Source of the DNA: Oscillospiraceae bacterium
Lineage (GTDB): Bacteria > Bacillota > Clostridia > Christensenellales > Aristaeellaceae
Assembly (NCBI GenBank): GCA_031255415.1
Contig: JAIRSO010000072.1
Coordinates: 1-47,125, forward strand
Reading direction: 5' to 3'
DNA length: 47,125 nt
The position numbers and the translations under genes were made by a program. The notes beneath the pieces were generated by a model. It was not told the DNA's origin and ran no database searches. It worked only from the letters and a program-made list of their open reading frames with translations. Position 1 is the stretch's first letter; each line of letters opens with the position of its first letter. Of this stretch, positions 27,371-36,528 are shown piece after piece.

Positions 27371-28687
27371 TTATGGGTATCGGCGCTCGATAATCACTCC
27401 GCGCACGCCGCGCTCGGTAATTTCCATAAGCCGCGTTTCAGCCGCCGCGCCTAACGGCGCTTCGTTCCCGTCGGCGCGCGCGTGCACGCGCACGTACTCG
27501 GGCGTATATCCCTCGGCCTCCCCGTTTGACGATCTCTCGAATAAAACGGGTTTTATCCCGCCAATCATCCGCTTGATATACCTTTGTTCAAGATTCCGCC
27601 CCAATTCGATGAGCGCGCGCGCGCGATACGCTTTCTGCGCGTTGGTCAGATGTCCGGGCAGGCGCGCCGCCGGGGTGCCGTCCCGCTTTGAGTATGGAAA
27701 CACGTGGATCCTCGAAAACCCCGCGTCCTTGATGAACCGCGCGGTCTCCTCGAATTCCTCCTCGGTCTCGCCTGGAAATCCCGTCAGTATATCCGTTGTT
27801 ACGGCGCAGTCGGGGAACGCCTCGCGCAGCCGATCGACCGCGCGCATGTATCCGTCCGGCGTGTATCCGCGTCCCATCCGCTTGAGCACCGCCGCCGATC
27901 CGCTCTGCAGAGCCAGAGGGAAATGCGGGCACAGCGCGTCTACGCGCTTAATCCTCTCGACGAACGCGTCCGTCACAACGCCCGGCTCCAGCGAGCTCAA
28001 GCGCAATCGCTTGATCCCGGAGCGCGCAGCCGCGTCGAGCGCGTCCGCCAGACAGCCCCCCGTATCCTTACCATACGCGCTTAGGTTAACCCCGGTCACA
28101 ACGATCTCCATGTAACCGGACTCGACGAGCCGCGCGGCCTCGATCCCAATCTCATCAACGGGCCTTGAGCGCGCGCGTCCCCTTACGCTGGGTATGACGC
28201 AGTATGTACAGCGCGAGTCGCAGCCTTCCTGAATCTTGAGCGTCGCGCGCGCGCGGCCTTCCGCGCTAGCCGATACGCTCAGCGGCTCGAAGCCTCGGCC
28301 TATCGATCGATCGACCGCCACGAGCGGCTCGGTTCGCCGGAGCGATTCTTCCAATAACTCGACGATCTCCGCGCGCCTTTGAGTGCCCAGCACAAGGCGC
28401 ACTCCGTCGCCGAACATCGCGGCTACCGCGTCCGGATCGCGCTGAGCCAGGCATCCGCTGACGATAACGGCCGCGCCCGGATGCAGCCGCCCCGCGCGGC
28501 GAATAGCCTGTCGCGACTTCTGATCGCCGGAGGCGGTCACGGTGCATGTGTTGATCAGCACCGCGTCCGCTCCGCCGCCGTCGAACGGGATTTCCGTATA
28601 ACCCGCGCGCTCAAGCCGCTCGATCATCGCGCGGGAGTCGTACTGGTTGACCTTGCATCCAAGCGTCAGCGCGGCAATGGTCGGCAC
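27371..28687 (-). CDS. mtaB: tRNA (N6-threonylcarbamoyladenosine-C2) methylthiotransferase MtaB
   Basis: A 438-residue radical-SAM methylthiotransferase that converts t6A37 to ms2t6A in tRNAs reading ANN codons. The N-terminal UPF0004 domain has LGCKVNQYDSRAM, NTCTVT and VSGCLAQRDP cysteines (auxiliary cluster). The radical-SAM motif is CDSRCTYC, followed by IPSVRGRARSRP. A C-terminal TRAM-like segment closes it. GTG 28687 follows GGGGGA. Part of the dnaJ-prmA-rsmE-mtaB-HIT operon, 9 bases after rsmE. Confidence 0.95.
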   Translation of the reverse strand: MPTIAALTLGCKVNQYDSRAMIERLERAGYTEIPFDGGGADAVLINTCTVTASGDQKSRQAIRRAGRLHPGAAVIVSGCLAQRDPDAVAAMFGDGVRLVLGTQRRAEIVELLEESLRRTEPLVAVDRSIGRGFEPLSVSASAEGRARATLKIQEGCDSRCTYCVIPSVRGRARSRPVDEIGIEAARLVESGYMEIVVTGVNLSAYGKDTGGCLADALDAAARSGIKRLRLSSLEPGVVTDAFVERIKRVDALCPHFPLALQSGSAAVLKRMGRGYTPDGYMRAVDRLREAFPDCAVTTDILTGFPGETEEEFEETARFIKDAGFSRIHVFPYSKRDGTPAARLPGHLTNAQKAYRARALIELGRNLEQRYIKRMIGGIKPVLFERSSNGEAEGYTPEYVRVHARADGNEAPLGAAAETRLMEITERGVRGVIIERRYP

Positions 28688-28696
28688 TTGATCCCC

Positions 28697-29425
28697 CTAA
28701 CCCATATCGCCATAAAGGCCCAGCATCAACGCCAGCGCGGCGACAGGCGCGGTCTCCGTGCGCAGAATCCTCGATCCGAGGCTTACGGGTATCGCTCCCG
28801 CGCGGACGAGCCGTTCCGCTTCCGCGTCGCTCACGCCGCCTTCCGGCCCGATGATGATAGACGCGCGGCGCAAACCCGGAGGACGTTTCGCGAATTGTTC
28901 GGCGAACGGTTCGACCGCGCGCTCCCAAAACAGATACGCGTTCTCTTCGAGGGAGACCCGCGCGGCGCATTCGTCAAATGATATCATCGGTTCGACCGGC
29001 GGACATACCGCGCGCCCGCACTGCTTGGACGATTCGCGGGCGATCCTGTTCCCTCTCGCGGCGCGTTCTTTGGAAAATATCTTCGCGTCGCACCGCTCGA
29101 ACAGCACCGGCACGATCCGGTCAACGCCAATCTCCGTGGATTGCTGGATGATCCGCTCCAGTTTGTCCAGCTTAGGCAGGCCTTGATACAGCGTCGTTCG
29201 CAGTCGCGGCTCGTTGGGCGGCAGCGACTCGACGATCTCCGCCGAAACCCTCTCTCCCGCCTCGACCAGAACCGCCGCGAAACTCGACCCCAGCCCGTCG
29301 ATCAACCCGACGCGATCCCCCGCCCTCAACCGCAGCGTCCGCGCCGCGTGCGCGGCCTCGTCCTTGGGCAGCGTCACCAGCGATCCGGGCGCGACCCCGT
29401 CAAGCTCGGCGAAGAATCGTCGCAC
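28697..29425 (-). CDS. rsmE: 16S rRNA (uracil1498-N3)-methyltransferase RsmE
   Basis: A 242-residue SPOUT methyltransferase that methylates U1498 of 16S rRNA. The N-terminal PUA-like domain (MRRFFAELDG through VGLIDGLGSSF) is followed by the SPOUT fold, with the knot sequence IIIGPEGGVSDAEAERL and SLGSRILRTETAPVAAL near the C-terminus. It starts at GTG 29425, three bases after the prmA stop. Confidence 0.95.
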   Translation of the reverse strand: MRRFFAELDGVAPGSLVTLPKDEAAHAARTLRLRAGDRVGLIDGLGSSFAAVLVEAGERVSAEIVESLPPNEPRLRTTLYQGLPKLDKLERIIQQSTEIGVDRIVPVLFERCDAKIFSKERAARGNRIARESSKQCGRAVCPPVEPMISFDECAARVSLEENAYLFWERAVEPFAEQFAKRPPGLRRASIIIGPEGGVSDAEAERLVRAGAIPVSLGSRILRTETAPVAALALMLGLYGDMG

Positions 29426-29428
29426 CCG

Positions 29429-30394
29429 TTAGCCTTTGCGCGCGACCATCGCGACCCACTCGCCCGACGAACGCTCGCGCTCGATGATGAATCCCGTCTG
29501 GCTGAACGCCTCGCGCACGTCCTTCACCCGATCCTTGATGATCCCCGACGCTACTATCCTCCCGCCCGTGCGCAGAGCGGTGAACGCGGATGGCGCGAGA
29601 CGGATGATCACGTCCGCCAGTATGTTCGCAATGACCAGATCGGCGCGGCCTATCACGTACGCGCGGGTGTCGGCGGATTGATCCAGGCCTTCCAGCAGAT
29701 CGGCGGCGAGAGCGCGGATGTGCTCCGAAAGCGCGTTGCGCTCGATGTTCTCCCGCGCGACCTTGACCGCGTCGGGATCCTGATCGACCGCGATGATCCG
29801 CTTCGCTCCCAGCATCGCCGCGGCTATCGCGAGTATGCCGGAGCCTGTGCCCACGTCCAGCGCGGTATCGCCCTCCTGCACCACGTCTTCCAGCAGCTCC
29901 AGGCACAGCGCGGTCGTCTCGTGCGTGCCCGTGCCGAACGCCATGCCCGGATCCAGCTCGAGCACGATATCGCTCGGCGCGGACGCGTACGGCTCCCACG
30001 ACGGCTTGATCACCAGCCGCTTGCCCACCCTGAACGGCTTGAAGTATTGTTTCCACGCGTTCGCCCAATCGGAGTCGTCCAGCTCGCGGGTTTCAAGGCT
30101 GAGAGGCCCTACGTCCAGGCCGAAGCTCTCCTTCAGCAGAGCGTCCAGCCTCCCGCGCAGCGCGTTGATCCCGTCCGCGCGCTCGGGCGCGAATACCGCG
30201 CGAACCAGCGCGTCCTCTGGCATCGCGCGCAGCGTGTCTTCGTCGATGGTATCCCATTGAGCCGCCGCGCCGCGCCGATCCAGATCGTTCCTGTCGATGA
30301 TGTACGCGCCCAGCGCGCCTTCCTCGCGCGCGAACTCCGCGACTAGATCGGAGGCCTCGCTCGTCGTGCGCACCGTCGCCTCGGTGAATTTCAT
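29429..30394 (-). CDS. prmA: Ribosomal protein L11 methyltransferase PrmA
   Basis: A 321-residue SAM-dependent methyltransferase that trimethylates ribosomal protein L11. The N-terminal substrate-recognition domain includes NDLDRRGAAAQWDTIDED. The catalytic domain has MAFGTGTHETTALCLELLE, the SAM motif LDVGTGSGILAIAAAMLGA and DLVIANILADVI. Its start is 4 bases after the dnaJ stop, with GGAAGG overlapping the end of dnaJ. Confidence 0.96.
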   Translation of the reverse strand: MKFTEATVRTTSEASDLVAEFAREEGALGAYIIDRNDLDRRGAAAQWDTIDEDTLRAMPEDALVRAVFAPERADGINALRGRLDALLKESFGLDVGPLSLETRELDDSDWANAWKQYFKPFRVGKRLVIKPSWEPYASAPSDIVLELDPGMAFGTGTHETTALCLELLEDVVQEGDTALDVGTGSGILAIAAAMLGAKRIIAVDQDPDAVKVARENIERNALSEHIRALAADLLEGLDQSADTRAYVIGRADLVIANILADVIIRLAPSAFTALRTGGRIVASGIIKDRVKDVREAFSQTGFIIERERSSGEWVAMVARKG

Positions 30395-30398
30395 TTCA

Positions 30399-31532
30399 TC
30401 ATCCTTCCCGCGCCGTGAACAGGTCTTTCATCCGATCCAGGAAGCTCCTGCGCCCCTCGTACTCCTTGCCGGTCAGCGAGTCCTCGAACTCGCGCAGCAG
30501 CGATTTCTGGCGTTCCGTCAGCCTCTTGGGGATATCAACGCGCATGCGCACATATAGATCGCCCTTGCCCGTGCCGCGCAGGCTGGCTACGCCGTGGCCT
30601 CGGAAACGGAATTCCGCGTCGTTCTGGGTGCCCTCGGGGATGTTGTGGACGATCGGCCCCTCCAGGGTGGGTATCTGTATCTCGCCGCCCAGCGCGGCCT
30701 GCGTGAACGAGAGCGGTATCTCGCAGAACAGGTTATAACCCTCGCGCTTGAATAGTTTGTGCGGTTTTACCGATATGAATACGAGCAGATCCCCGGCGGG
30801 GCCGCCCTTGCGTCCCGGTTCGCCCTTGCCGGAGAGGGTCAGCCCCTGCCCGTCGTCCACCCCGGCGGGTATGTTGACCATGTCGGACTTCGTCACGCGC
30901 ACGCGTCCGCTGCCGCCGCATTTGGAACAGCGATCGACGATTATCCTGCCCGATCCGCCGCACGCGGAGCATGTGCGCACCGTGACCGTCGGCCCGAAGA
31001 GGCTGTTCATCGTGGTCTTTACCTGGCCGGAGCCGCCGCAGGTCTTGCACTTCTCGGGCGAGGTGCCGGGCTTCGCTCCGGAGCCGCCGCATACGTCGCA
31101 ATTCTCCTGCCTCTGGTAGCGGAACTCCTTCTTTACGCCGAAAGCGGCCTCCTCGAATGTTATCTGCATGTCGTAGCGCAGGTCGGCTCCGCGTTCCGGT
31201 CCGTTGCGCCGCTGCTGACCGCCGCCTCCGCCGCTGAAAAACATGTCGAATATGCTGTCAATGCCGCCGAATCCGTCGAAGCCGAACCCGCCCGCGCCGC
31301 CCTGGCCCAGCCCCTCGTGCCCGAACTGATCATACCGCGCGCGTTTCTGCGGATCGCTGAGCACCTCGTAGGCCTCGTTGACCTCTTTGAAACGCGCCTC
31401 GGCTTCCTTGTCGTTGGGGTGCAGGTCGGGGTGGTACTGCTTCGCCTTTTTCCTAAACGCGGCCTTCACGTCGGAATCGGACGCGCCCCTGGATATCTCC
31501 AGAACCTCATAATAATCTCGCTTTGACGCCAT
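30399..31532 (-). CDS. dnaJ: Molecular chaperone DnaJ (Hsp40)
   Basis: A 377-residue co-chaperone of DnaK. The J domain (1-70) carries YHPDLHPND with the HPD motif. A Gly/Phe-rich linker (about 75-120) is followed by four zinc-finger CxxCxGxG repeats ([32 protein letters not shown]) and the two C-terminal substrate domains. It heads a minus-strand cluster with prmA-rsmE-mtaB-HIT-rpsU, and not the hrcA-grpE-dnaK operon 10.4 kb away. GGAG precedes ATG 31532. Confidence 0.97.
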   Translation of the reverse strand: MASKRDYYEVLEISRGASDSDVKAAFRKKAKQYHPDLHPNDKEAEARFKEVNEAYEVLSDPQKRARYDQFGHEGLGQGGAGGFGFDGFGGIDSIFDMFFSGGGGGQQRRNGPERGADLRYDMQITFEEAAFGVKKEFRYQRQENCDVCGGSGAKPGTSPEKCKTCGGSGQVKTTMNSLFGPTVTVRTCSACGGSGRIIVDRCSKCGGSGRVRVTKSDMVNIPAGVDDGQGLTLSGKGEPGRKGGPAGDLLVFISVKPHKLFKREGYNLFCEIPLSFTQAALGGEIQIPTLEGPIVHNIPEGTQNDAEFRFRGHGVASLRGTGKGDLYVRMRVDIPKRLTERQKSLLREFEDSLTGKEYEGRRSFLDRMKDLFTAREG

Positions 31533-31621
31533 GATTCACGCTCCGGATTGGGTTATTGGATCAATATACGGCTATATAATAATACCTGCCGCGGGATATT
31601 GCAACCCCGCGGCGGACTCGC
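31533..31621 (-). promoter_or_regulatory. Gap with dnaJ promoter and proS terminator-like hairpin
   Basis: A GCCGCGGG...CCCGCGGC hairpin (31588-31613) follows the proS stop but has no long T run. Within and after it, TTGCAA, a 17-base spacer and TATTAT form a plausible sigma-A promoter for dnaJ. No CIRCE element is visible here, so dnaJ would escape HrcA control unless transcribed otherwise. Confidence 0.6.
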
Positions 31622-33076
31622 CTAATACGCCTTGGCGAAATATGTCGCGTGCCTGGCCGGTCTGCCGCAATGGACGCAAACGTCCGCGAACGGCGTTTGA
31701 TCAAACGGCATATTCCTTGTGCCCGCGCCGCTCTTTTGTTTGATTTCCTCCTCGCAGTCCGCGCCGCCGCACCACATCGCCTTCGCGAAACCGCGCTTCA
31801 CCGCCTCTTTCAGCTGCTCGAAGTCCGTCACGGTCTCGGTGCGCGAGTCCATGAACCCTTTCGCGGTGTTAAACATATTCGACTGTACGCTGTCCAGCAG
31901 CGACTTCACCGTCTCGGCAATGCCGTCCAGCGGCGCGATCTCCTTTTCGTATGTGTCGCGGCGGACGCTGACGGCCTGGCGCGACTGCAGATCCCTCGGC
32001 CCGATCTCCAGCCGCACGGGCACTCCCTTCAATTCCCAATCATTAAACTTGAACCCCGGGCTGACCGCGTCGCGATCGTCAAACTTCACCCTGATACCGG
32101 CCCTTGATAGTTCGTCCGCGACGGCCTTCGCGCCCTCTATCACGCCCTCCTTGTGCTGGGCGACCGGCACCACCACCACTTGATACGGCGCGACGCGGGG
32201 CGGCAGTTTCAGCCCGCGCTCGTCGCCGTGCGCCATAATCAGCGCGCCGATCAGCCTGGTAGACGCTCCCCACGACGTGCCGTATGGATGCGCCAGCTTC
32301 CCTTCGCGCGATAGGAATGATACGTCGTACGCCTTCGTGAAGTTGTCGCCGAAGTTGTGGCTGGTGCCCGCCTGCAGGGATTTGCCGTCCTGCATCATCG
32401 CCTCGATGCTGTACGTAGCCACCGCGCCCGCGAACTTCTCGCTCTCGCTCTTGCGTCCCGTATAAACGGGCATCGCCATAGCGTCCTCGCATACCTGGCG
32501 GTATATGTCGAGCATGCGCATCGTTTCCTCCTGCGCTTCCTCCGGAGTCTCGTGCAGCGTGTGCCCCTCCTGCCACCAGAATTCAGACGTGCGCAGGAAC
32601 GGGCGCGTCGTCTTCTCCCAGCGCAGAACCGAGCACCACTGGTTATACAGCAGCGGCAGATCGCGCCACGATTGCAGCCACTTCGCGTACATCACCGAGA
32701 ATAACGCCTCGCTGGTGGGGCGGATCGCCAGCCTTTCTTGCAAAGTCTCCTTGCCGCCCTGCGTCACCCACGCCACTTCCGGCGCGAAGCCCTCGACATG
32801 CTCCGCCTCCTTGAGCAGCAGGTTTTCCGGGATGAGCATCGGCATCATCACGTTTTCGTGACCCGAGGCCTTGAAACGGCTGTCCATCTCCTCCTTTATG
32901 CGCTCCCATATGGCGGTTCCGTAGGGCTTGACGACCATGCAGCCCCTTATCGGCGCGTAATCGCATAGATCGGTCAGCGTGACCACGTCCGTGTACCACT
33001 GCGCGAAGTCCTCGTCTCTGGGCGTTAGACGCTGTACAAACCCGCCCTTGCCGTTCTTCGATTCCGTCTTTGCCAT
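31622..33076 (-). CDS. proS: Prolyl-tRNA synthetase, archaeal/eukaryotic type
   Basis: A 484-residue class II synthetase of the short ProS type without the editing insertion of the bacterial type. Recognisable blocks are GCMVVKPYGTAIWERIKEEM, the class II motif 2 region with SVLRWEKTTRPFLRTSEFWWQ, and motif 3-like STRLIGALIMAHGDERGL. A zinc-like C-terminal domain has CGGADCEEE and CVHCGRPA. ATG 33076 follows GGAGG by 9 bases and is preferred to the frame start at 33100, which lies on that site. Expression is governed by a T-box leader directly upstream. Confidence 0.95.
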   Translation of the reverse strand: MAKTESKNGKGGFVQRLTPRDEDFAQWYTDVVTLTDLCDYAPIRGCMVVKPYGTAIWERIKEEMDSRFKASGHENVMMPMLIPENLLLKEAEHVEGFAPEVAWVTQGGKETLQERLAIRPTSEALFSVMYAKWLQSWRDLPLLYNQWCSVLRWEKTTRPFLRTSEFWWQEGHTLHETPEEAQEETMRMLDIYRQVCEDAMAMPVYTGRKSESEKFAGAVATYSIEAMMQDGKSLQAGTSHNFGDNFTKAYDVSFLSREGKLAHPYGTSWGASTRLIGALIMAHGDERGLKLPPRVAPYQVVVVPVAQHKEGVIEGAKAVADELSRAGIRVKFDDRDAVSPGFKFNDWELKGVPVRLEIGPRDLQSRQAVSVRRDTYEKEIAPLDGIAETVKSLLDSVQSNMFNTAKGFMDSRTETVTDFEQLKEAVKRGFAKAMWCGGADCEEEIKQKSGAGTRNMPFDQTPFADVCVHCGRPARHATYFAKAY

Positions 33077-33112
33077 TGCTTCAGGCCTCCCGTCACACAT
33101 AATTATACTTCT

Positions 33113-33363
33113 GAAACAAAAACGCTCCGCCCCATCGCAGGGGCGAAGCGAAGCTTCGCGGTACCACCCGGCTTGGCGCTCAAAGCGCCCTGCTCGCGTC
33201 CCTCTAACGGTGGACCATCCGCCGGCCTTTCGATTCGCGCGAATCCACGACCGGGGCGTTAACGAGAAGTGGGAAGACGATCCATCCGCCGCGCGGCTCG
33301 CACCTGCGCCGCGCTCTCTTTGGGCCGGATCGCGGAACGTCTCCTTCTCCGCCGAGAATATTG
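33113..33363 (-). ncRNA. T-box riboswitch (tRNA-Pro sensing) upstream of proS
   Basis: The leader on the minus strand contains the conserved T-box GGGTGGTACCGCG (33169-33157). Its UGGU bulge fits the discriminator A73 and CCA end of tRNA-Pro. A hairpin of CGCTTCGCCCC with GGGGCGGAGCG (about 33150-33123) is followed by a TTTTTGTTT run (33122-33113), the terminator. An AGAGAGC box lies near 33319-33313 in stem I. Uncharged tRNA-Pro would pair with the T-box and favour antitermination, raising proS expression during proline shortage. I did not assign the specifier codon with confidence. Confidence 0.93.
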
Positions 33364-33369
33364 TATAAT

Positions 33370-33399
33370 ATTATACGCTTGCCGCGAGCGTTAACGCAA
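33370..33399 (-). promoter_or_regulatory. Promoter of the T-box-proS transcript
   Basis: Minus strand TTGCGT (33399-33394), an 18-base spacer and TATAAT (33375-33370). The -10 box is part of a perfect TATAATATTATA palindrome. Confidence 0.7.
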
Positions 33400-33486
33400 G
33401 GCGGCATATTTCACGAATGGCGCGCGGTATTTTGTATCGATCGTCTAGCGCGGCGCGGACGCGGATCTCGATCCGCCGCGTTCGCG

Positions 33487-34062
33487 TCAAACGGTCGTCA
33501 GCAATTCGTCCAAACCCTTGCGCGATTTGGCTCTTACGGCGATGTTTTTGGGATAACCCAGCGCGATGAAGTAGTCGATCTTCGTCTCGGGCGGCAGCTC
33601 GAGTATTTCGCGTATCTTCGGCCTGTCGAACAGCCCGATTATGCACGATCCCAACCCTTGCTCCGCCGCGGCGAAACACGCTGCCAGCGCGGCTCCTCCC
33701 ACGTCGCCTTTCGCGAAATGCTGCCCGTCTATCAGCGACGCGATCACCGGCGCCAGTTTCGCCGGGGTCTCGAGGATGAGCAGTATCGACTTTGCTTCCT
33801 TCAGGAATCCGTTGATCCCCATCACTTGCCCGCACGGCGCGATCCGCTCGACCAGCTCCGGCGTTTCTACCAGTATAAACCGCCATGGCTGGCTGTTGCA
33901 CGCGGACGGCGCTAGCCTTGCCGCCTCGACTACGCGTAGCAGCGTTTCGTGCGCCACGGGCTGATCGGAGAAACTGCGGCAGCTCTGCCGCTGTCCGCAC
34001 AGTTCCATAAACGGCGAGGTTCGGTCAATCGCCGGCATGACGGCGGGTACGGTGGTTTGCAT
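33487..34062 (-). CDS. Nitroreductase family protein
   Basis: A 191-residue FMN-dependent nitroreductase. The family pattern RQSCRSFSDQPVAHETLLRV at the start, LAPSACNSQPWRFILVET in the middle and GLGSCIIGLFDRPKIREIL later are all present. Members reduce nitro compounds, quinones or flavins using NAD(P)H; the physiological substrate is unknown. The start is ATG 34062 with AGGAGG 7 bases upstream; the long arginine-rich extension of the frame to 34401 is a read-through of mnmE in another frame. Confidence 0.9.
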   Translation of the reverse strand: MQTTVPAVMPAIDRTSPFMELCGQRQSCRSFSDQPVAHETLLRVVEAARLAPSACNSQPWRFILVETPELVERIAPCGQVMGINGFLKEAKSILLILETPAKLAPVIASLIDGQHFAKGDVGGAALAACFAAAEQGLGSCIIGLFDRPKIREILELPPETKIDYFIALGYPKNIAVRAKSRKGLDELLTTV

Positions 34063-34085
34063 CGTTAATCCTCCTCTGTTCGCGG

Positions 34086-35423
34086 TTATTTGCCTACGCA
34101 GAACGTGCTGAACACCCGATTGACAACCGATTCGGACGCGTCCTCCCCGGTGACGAGCGATAACTCGCGCAACGCGTCCTTCAGATCGATGGCCGCTAGA
34201 TCGAGAGCCGCGCCGCGAAGGCTCTCGTCGAGCAGACTGGCGCGCGCGTCCCTTAACGATCTCGCCGCGTTCAGCGCGGCTCCCGCGTGCCTCGCCCCGG
34301 TCAGTATCGCGGACTCTGGAGCCAGCGCCGCCGCTCGCTCCGCGATGAGCGAACGCAGCGCGTCCAGTCCGTCGCCCGTCGCCGCGCTTACGCTCAAGCA
34401 TGGCGAGCCCGCGCCCAGCATCGACCCGTCCAGCGCGGCGCGCAGATCGTTCTTGTTGAGCGCGATTATCAGACGATCCCGCGCGACCCTGGGTAGTATC
34501 GGAACCTCCGGAACGGACGCGTCCACTACCATAATAACTAGATCGGCTTGATCGAGCCTCTCTCTCGCGCGCGAAACGCCTATCGACTCGACGGGATCGT
34601 CCGTATCGCGCAGTCCAGCCGCGTCCGACAGCCTCACGCGCATGCCCGCGACCTGAGCCTCCGCGAACAGCACGTCCCGCGTGGTGCCCGGCGATTCGTG
34701 GACTATCGCCCTATCCTCCGCCAGAAGCGCGTTGAGCAGCGACGACTTTCCGGCGTTCGGAGGTCCCGTTATCGCTACGTCCAGACCGTCGTCAAGGACG
34801 CGTCCGGCGCGCGGATCGCTGGCTTCTTCCAGTTTATGCGCGAGTTTCCCGGTTAAGTCCGCTATGCGCGCGGCGGTTTCCCATTCCTCCACCTCGTCGG
34901 GGAAGTCTATCGCGGCCTCTATCCCCGCCAGCATATCGACCAACTCCGCCGCCGCCTCCTTGACGAACCGCGACACGCCGCCACGCATCTGCCTTAGCGC
35001 CGCGCGCGCGGCTGCCTCGCCCCTCGCGCCTATCAGACGCATGACGGCCTCCGCCTGCGCCAGATCGATCCTGCCGTTCTCAAACGCCCTGCGCGTGAAC
35101 TCCCCCGGCTCGGCGGGGCGCGCTCCCTGCCGGATCACAACCCTCAACGCGCGATCCATCACCGCCACGCCTCCATGGCAATGGATCTCCGCCACATCCT
35201 CCCTCGTGAACGATCTAGGCGCGCGCATCAGCACAGCCATGCATTCGTCTATGGCCTCGCCCGTCTCGGGATCGATCAGCGCGCCGTGCGTTAATCTATG
35301 GCTTATCATCCTCTTGCCGAACGCGGCGCGCAGTATCCGCTCCGCGTCCGGCCCGCTGACGCGCAGTACAGCCACCCCCCCGATCCCGGGCGGAGTGGCG
35401 AACGCCGCGATCGTATCAGACAT
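34086..35423 (-). CDS. mnmE: tRNA modification GTPase MnmE
   Basis: A 445-residue GTPase that works with MnmG to put carboxymethylaminomethyl groups on U34 of certain tRNAs. The tetrahydrofolate-binding N-domain opens with DTIAAFATPPGIGGVAVLRV. The G domain has GPPNAGKSSLLNALL, SPGTTRD, DAAGLRDTDD and NKND. The C-terminal end is CVGK, the conserved Cys of the family. It is slightly shorter than the usual 450-460 residues. Its start overlaps the ychF stop by 8 bp. Confidence 0.95.
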   Translation of the reverse strand: MSDTIAAFATPPGIGGVAVLRVSGPDAERILRAAFGKRMISHRLTHGALIDPETGEAIDECMAVLMRAPRSFTREDVAEIHCHGGVAVMDRALRVVIRQGARPAEPGEFTRRAFENGRIDLAQAEAVMRLIGARGEAAARAALRQMRGGVSRFVKEAAAELVDMLAGIEAAIDFPDEVEEWETAARIADLTGKLAHKLEEASDPRAGRVLDDGLDVAITGPPNAGKSSLLNALLAEDRAIVHESPGTTRDVLFAEAQVAGMRVRLSDAAGLRDTDDPVESIGVSRARERLDQADLVIMVVDASVPEVPILPRVARDRLIIALNKNDLRAALDGSMLGAGSPCLSVSAATGDGLDALRSLIAERAAALAPESAILTGARHAGAALNAARSLRDARASLLDESLRGAALDLAAIDLKDALRELSLVTGEDASESVVNRVFSTFCVGK

Positions 35424-36513
35424 TAAACCGGAACAGCGTCACGTCGCCGTCCTTCATCTCGTAGTCCTTGCCCTCGGAGCGGATCAATCCCTTGTCCCGG
35501 CACGCGCCCATGCTCCCCTCCCGCGCCAGCGTATCGAACGGCACGACCTCCGCGCGTATAAATCCGCGCTCGAAATCCGTGTGTATCTTGCCAGCCGCGC
35601 GCGGGGCTTTCGTGCCGCGCGATATCGTCCATGCCCGGCATTCGTCCGCTCCAGCCGTCAGGAACGAGATCAGCCCCAGCAGTTTGTAACTGGCCTTCGC
35701 GAACCGATCCAGCCCCGACTCGCCTATGCCCAGCTCCTCCAGGAACATGGCCTTCTCGCCAGCGTCCATCGCGGCTATCTCGGATTCTACGCGCGCCGAT
35801 ATCACCATCAGTTCCGCGCCCTCCGCCGAGGCCAGCGCGCGCATCCCTCCGATATAGGGCAGATCGTCCTCCGGCTCGCCCACTAGCGACTCCGCGATAT
35901 TCGCGGCGTAGAGCACGGGCTTATCGGTCAGCGTGAACCATCCCTTCGCAATGGCGCGCTCATCATCGGTCATGGATAATGATCGCATGGGTTTTTCCAA
36001 CTCCAGATGAGCGATAGCCCGCTCCGCTAAACCAATCTCCCGCGCGGCCTTCGCGTCGCCAGGCCTCGCGGTCTTTCTCGCGCGCTCCAGCCGCTTGGAT
36101 ACGGTTTCCAGATCGGCTAGTATCAGTTCCAGCGCTACTATACCCGCGTCGCGCACTGGATCGACGTTCCCGTCCACGTGCAGCACGTTTGGATCGTCGA
36201 AACAGCGCACCACGTGAACCAGCGCGTCCACCTCGCGTATATGCGAGAGAAACTTGTTTCCCAGCCCCTCGCCCCTGCTCGCGCCCTTCACCAGCCCCGC
36301 GATATCGACGAACTCCACGAGCGCATACGTCGTCTTCTTGGGATGGAACATACTCGCCAGCGCGTCGACTCGGCGATCCGGCACCGCCGCCATGCCCGCG
36401 TTTGGCTCGATCGTGCAGAACGGATAGTTCGCGGTCTCCGCGCCGGCCTGCGTGATAGCGTTGAACAGTGTGGACTTGCCGACGTTGGGCAGTCCGATCA
36501 CGCCGCATTTCAT
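35416..36513 (-). CDS. ychF: Redox-responsive ATPase/GTPase YchF (Obg family)
   Basis: A 365-residue Obg-like P-loop protein. G1 is GLPNVGKSTLFNAITQAG (8-25), followed by FVDIAGLVKGASRGEGLGNKFL. A coiled-coil segment lies around 130-170 and the TGS domain forms the C-terminus. YchF binds ATP in preference to GTP and associates with ribosomes; loss affects oxidative-stress responses. GAGG precedes ATG 36513. A short tandem duplication covers its ribosome-binding site. Confidence 0.95.
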   Translation of the reverse strand: MKCGVIGLPNVGKSTLFNAITQAGAETANYPFCTIEPNAGMAAVPDRRVDALASMFHPKKTTYALVEFVDIAGLVKGASRGEGLGNKFLSHIREVDALVHVVRCFDDPNVLHVDGNVDPVRDAGIVALELILADLETVSKRLERARKTARPGDAKAAREIGLAERAIAHLELEKPMRSLSMTDDERAIAKGWFTLTDKPVLYAANIAESLVGEPEDDLPYIGGMRALASAEGAELMVISARVESEIAAMDAGEKAMFLEELGIGESGLDRFAKASYKLLGLISFLTAGADECRAWTISRGTKAPRAAGKIHTDFERGFIRAEVVPFDTLAREGSMGACRDKGLIRSEGKDYEMKDGDVTLFRFNV

Positions 36514-36528
36514 TATATCGACCTCACG

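Noticed and set aside
29141-30346. 401-residue open frame on + opposite rsmE/prmA
   Set aside because: Antisense shadow of firmly identified genes in GC-rich DNA; Arg/Gln/Pro-rich composition and no recognisable domain.
34681-35886. 401-residue open frame on + opposite mnmE/ychF
   Set aside because: Antisense shadow; low-complexity Ser/Ala/Arg composition.
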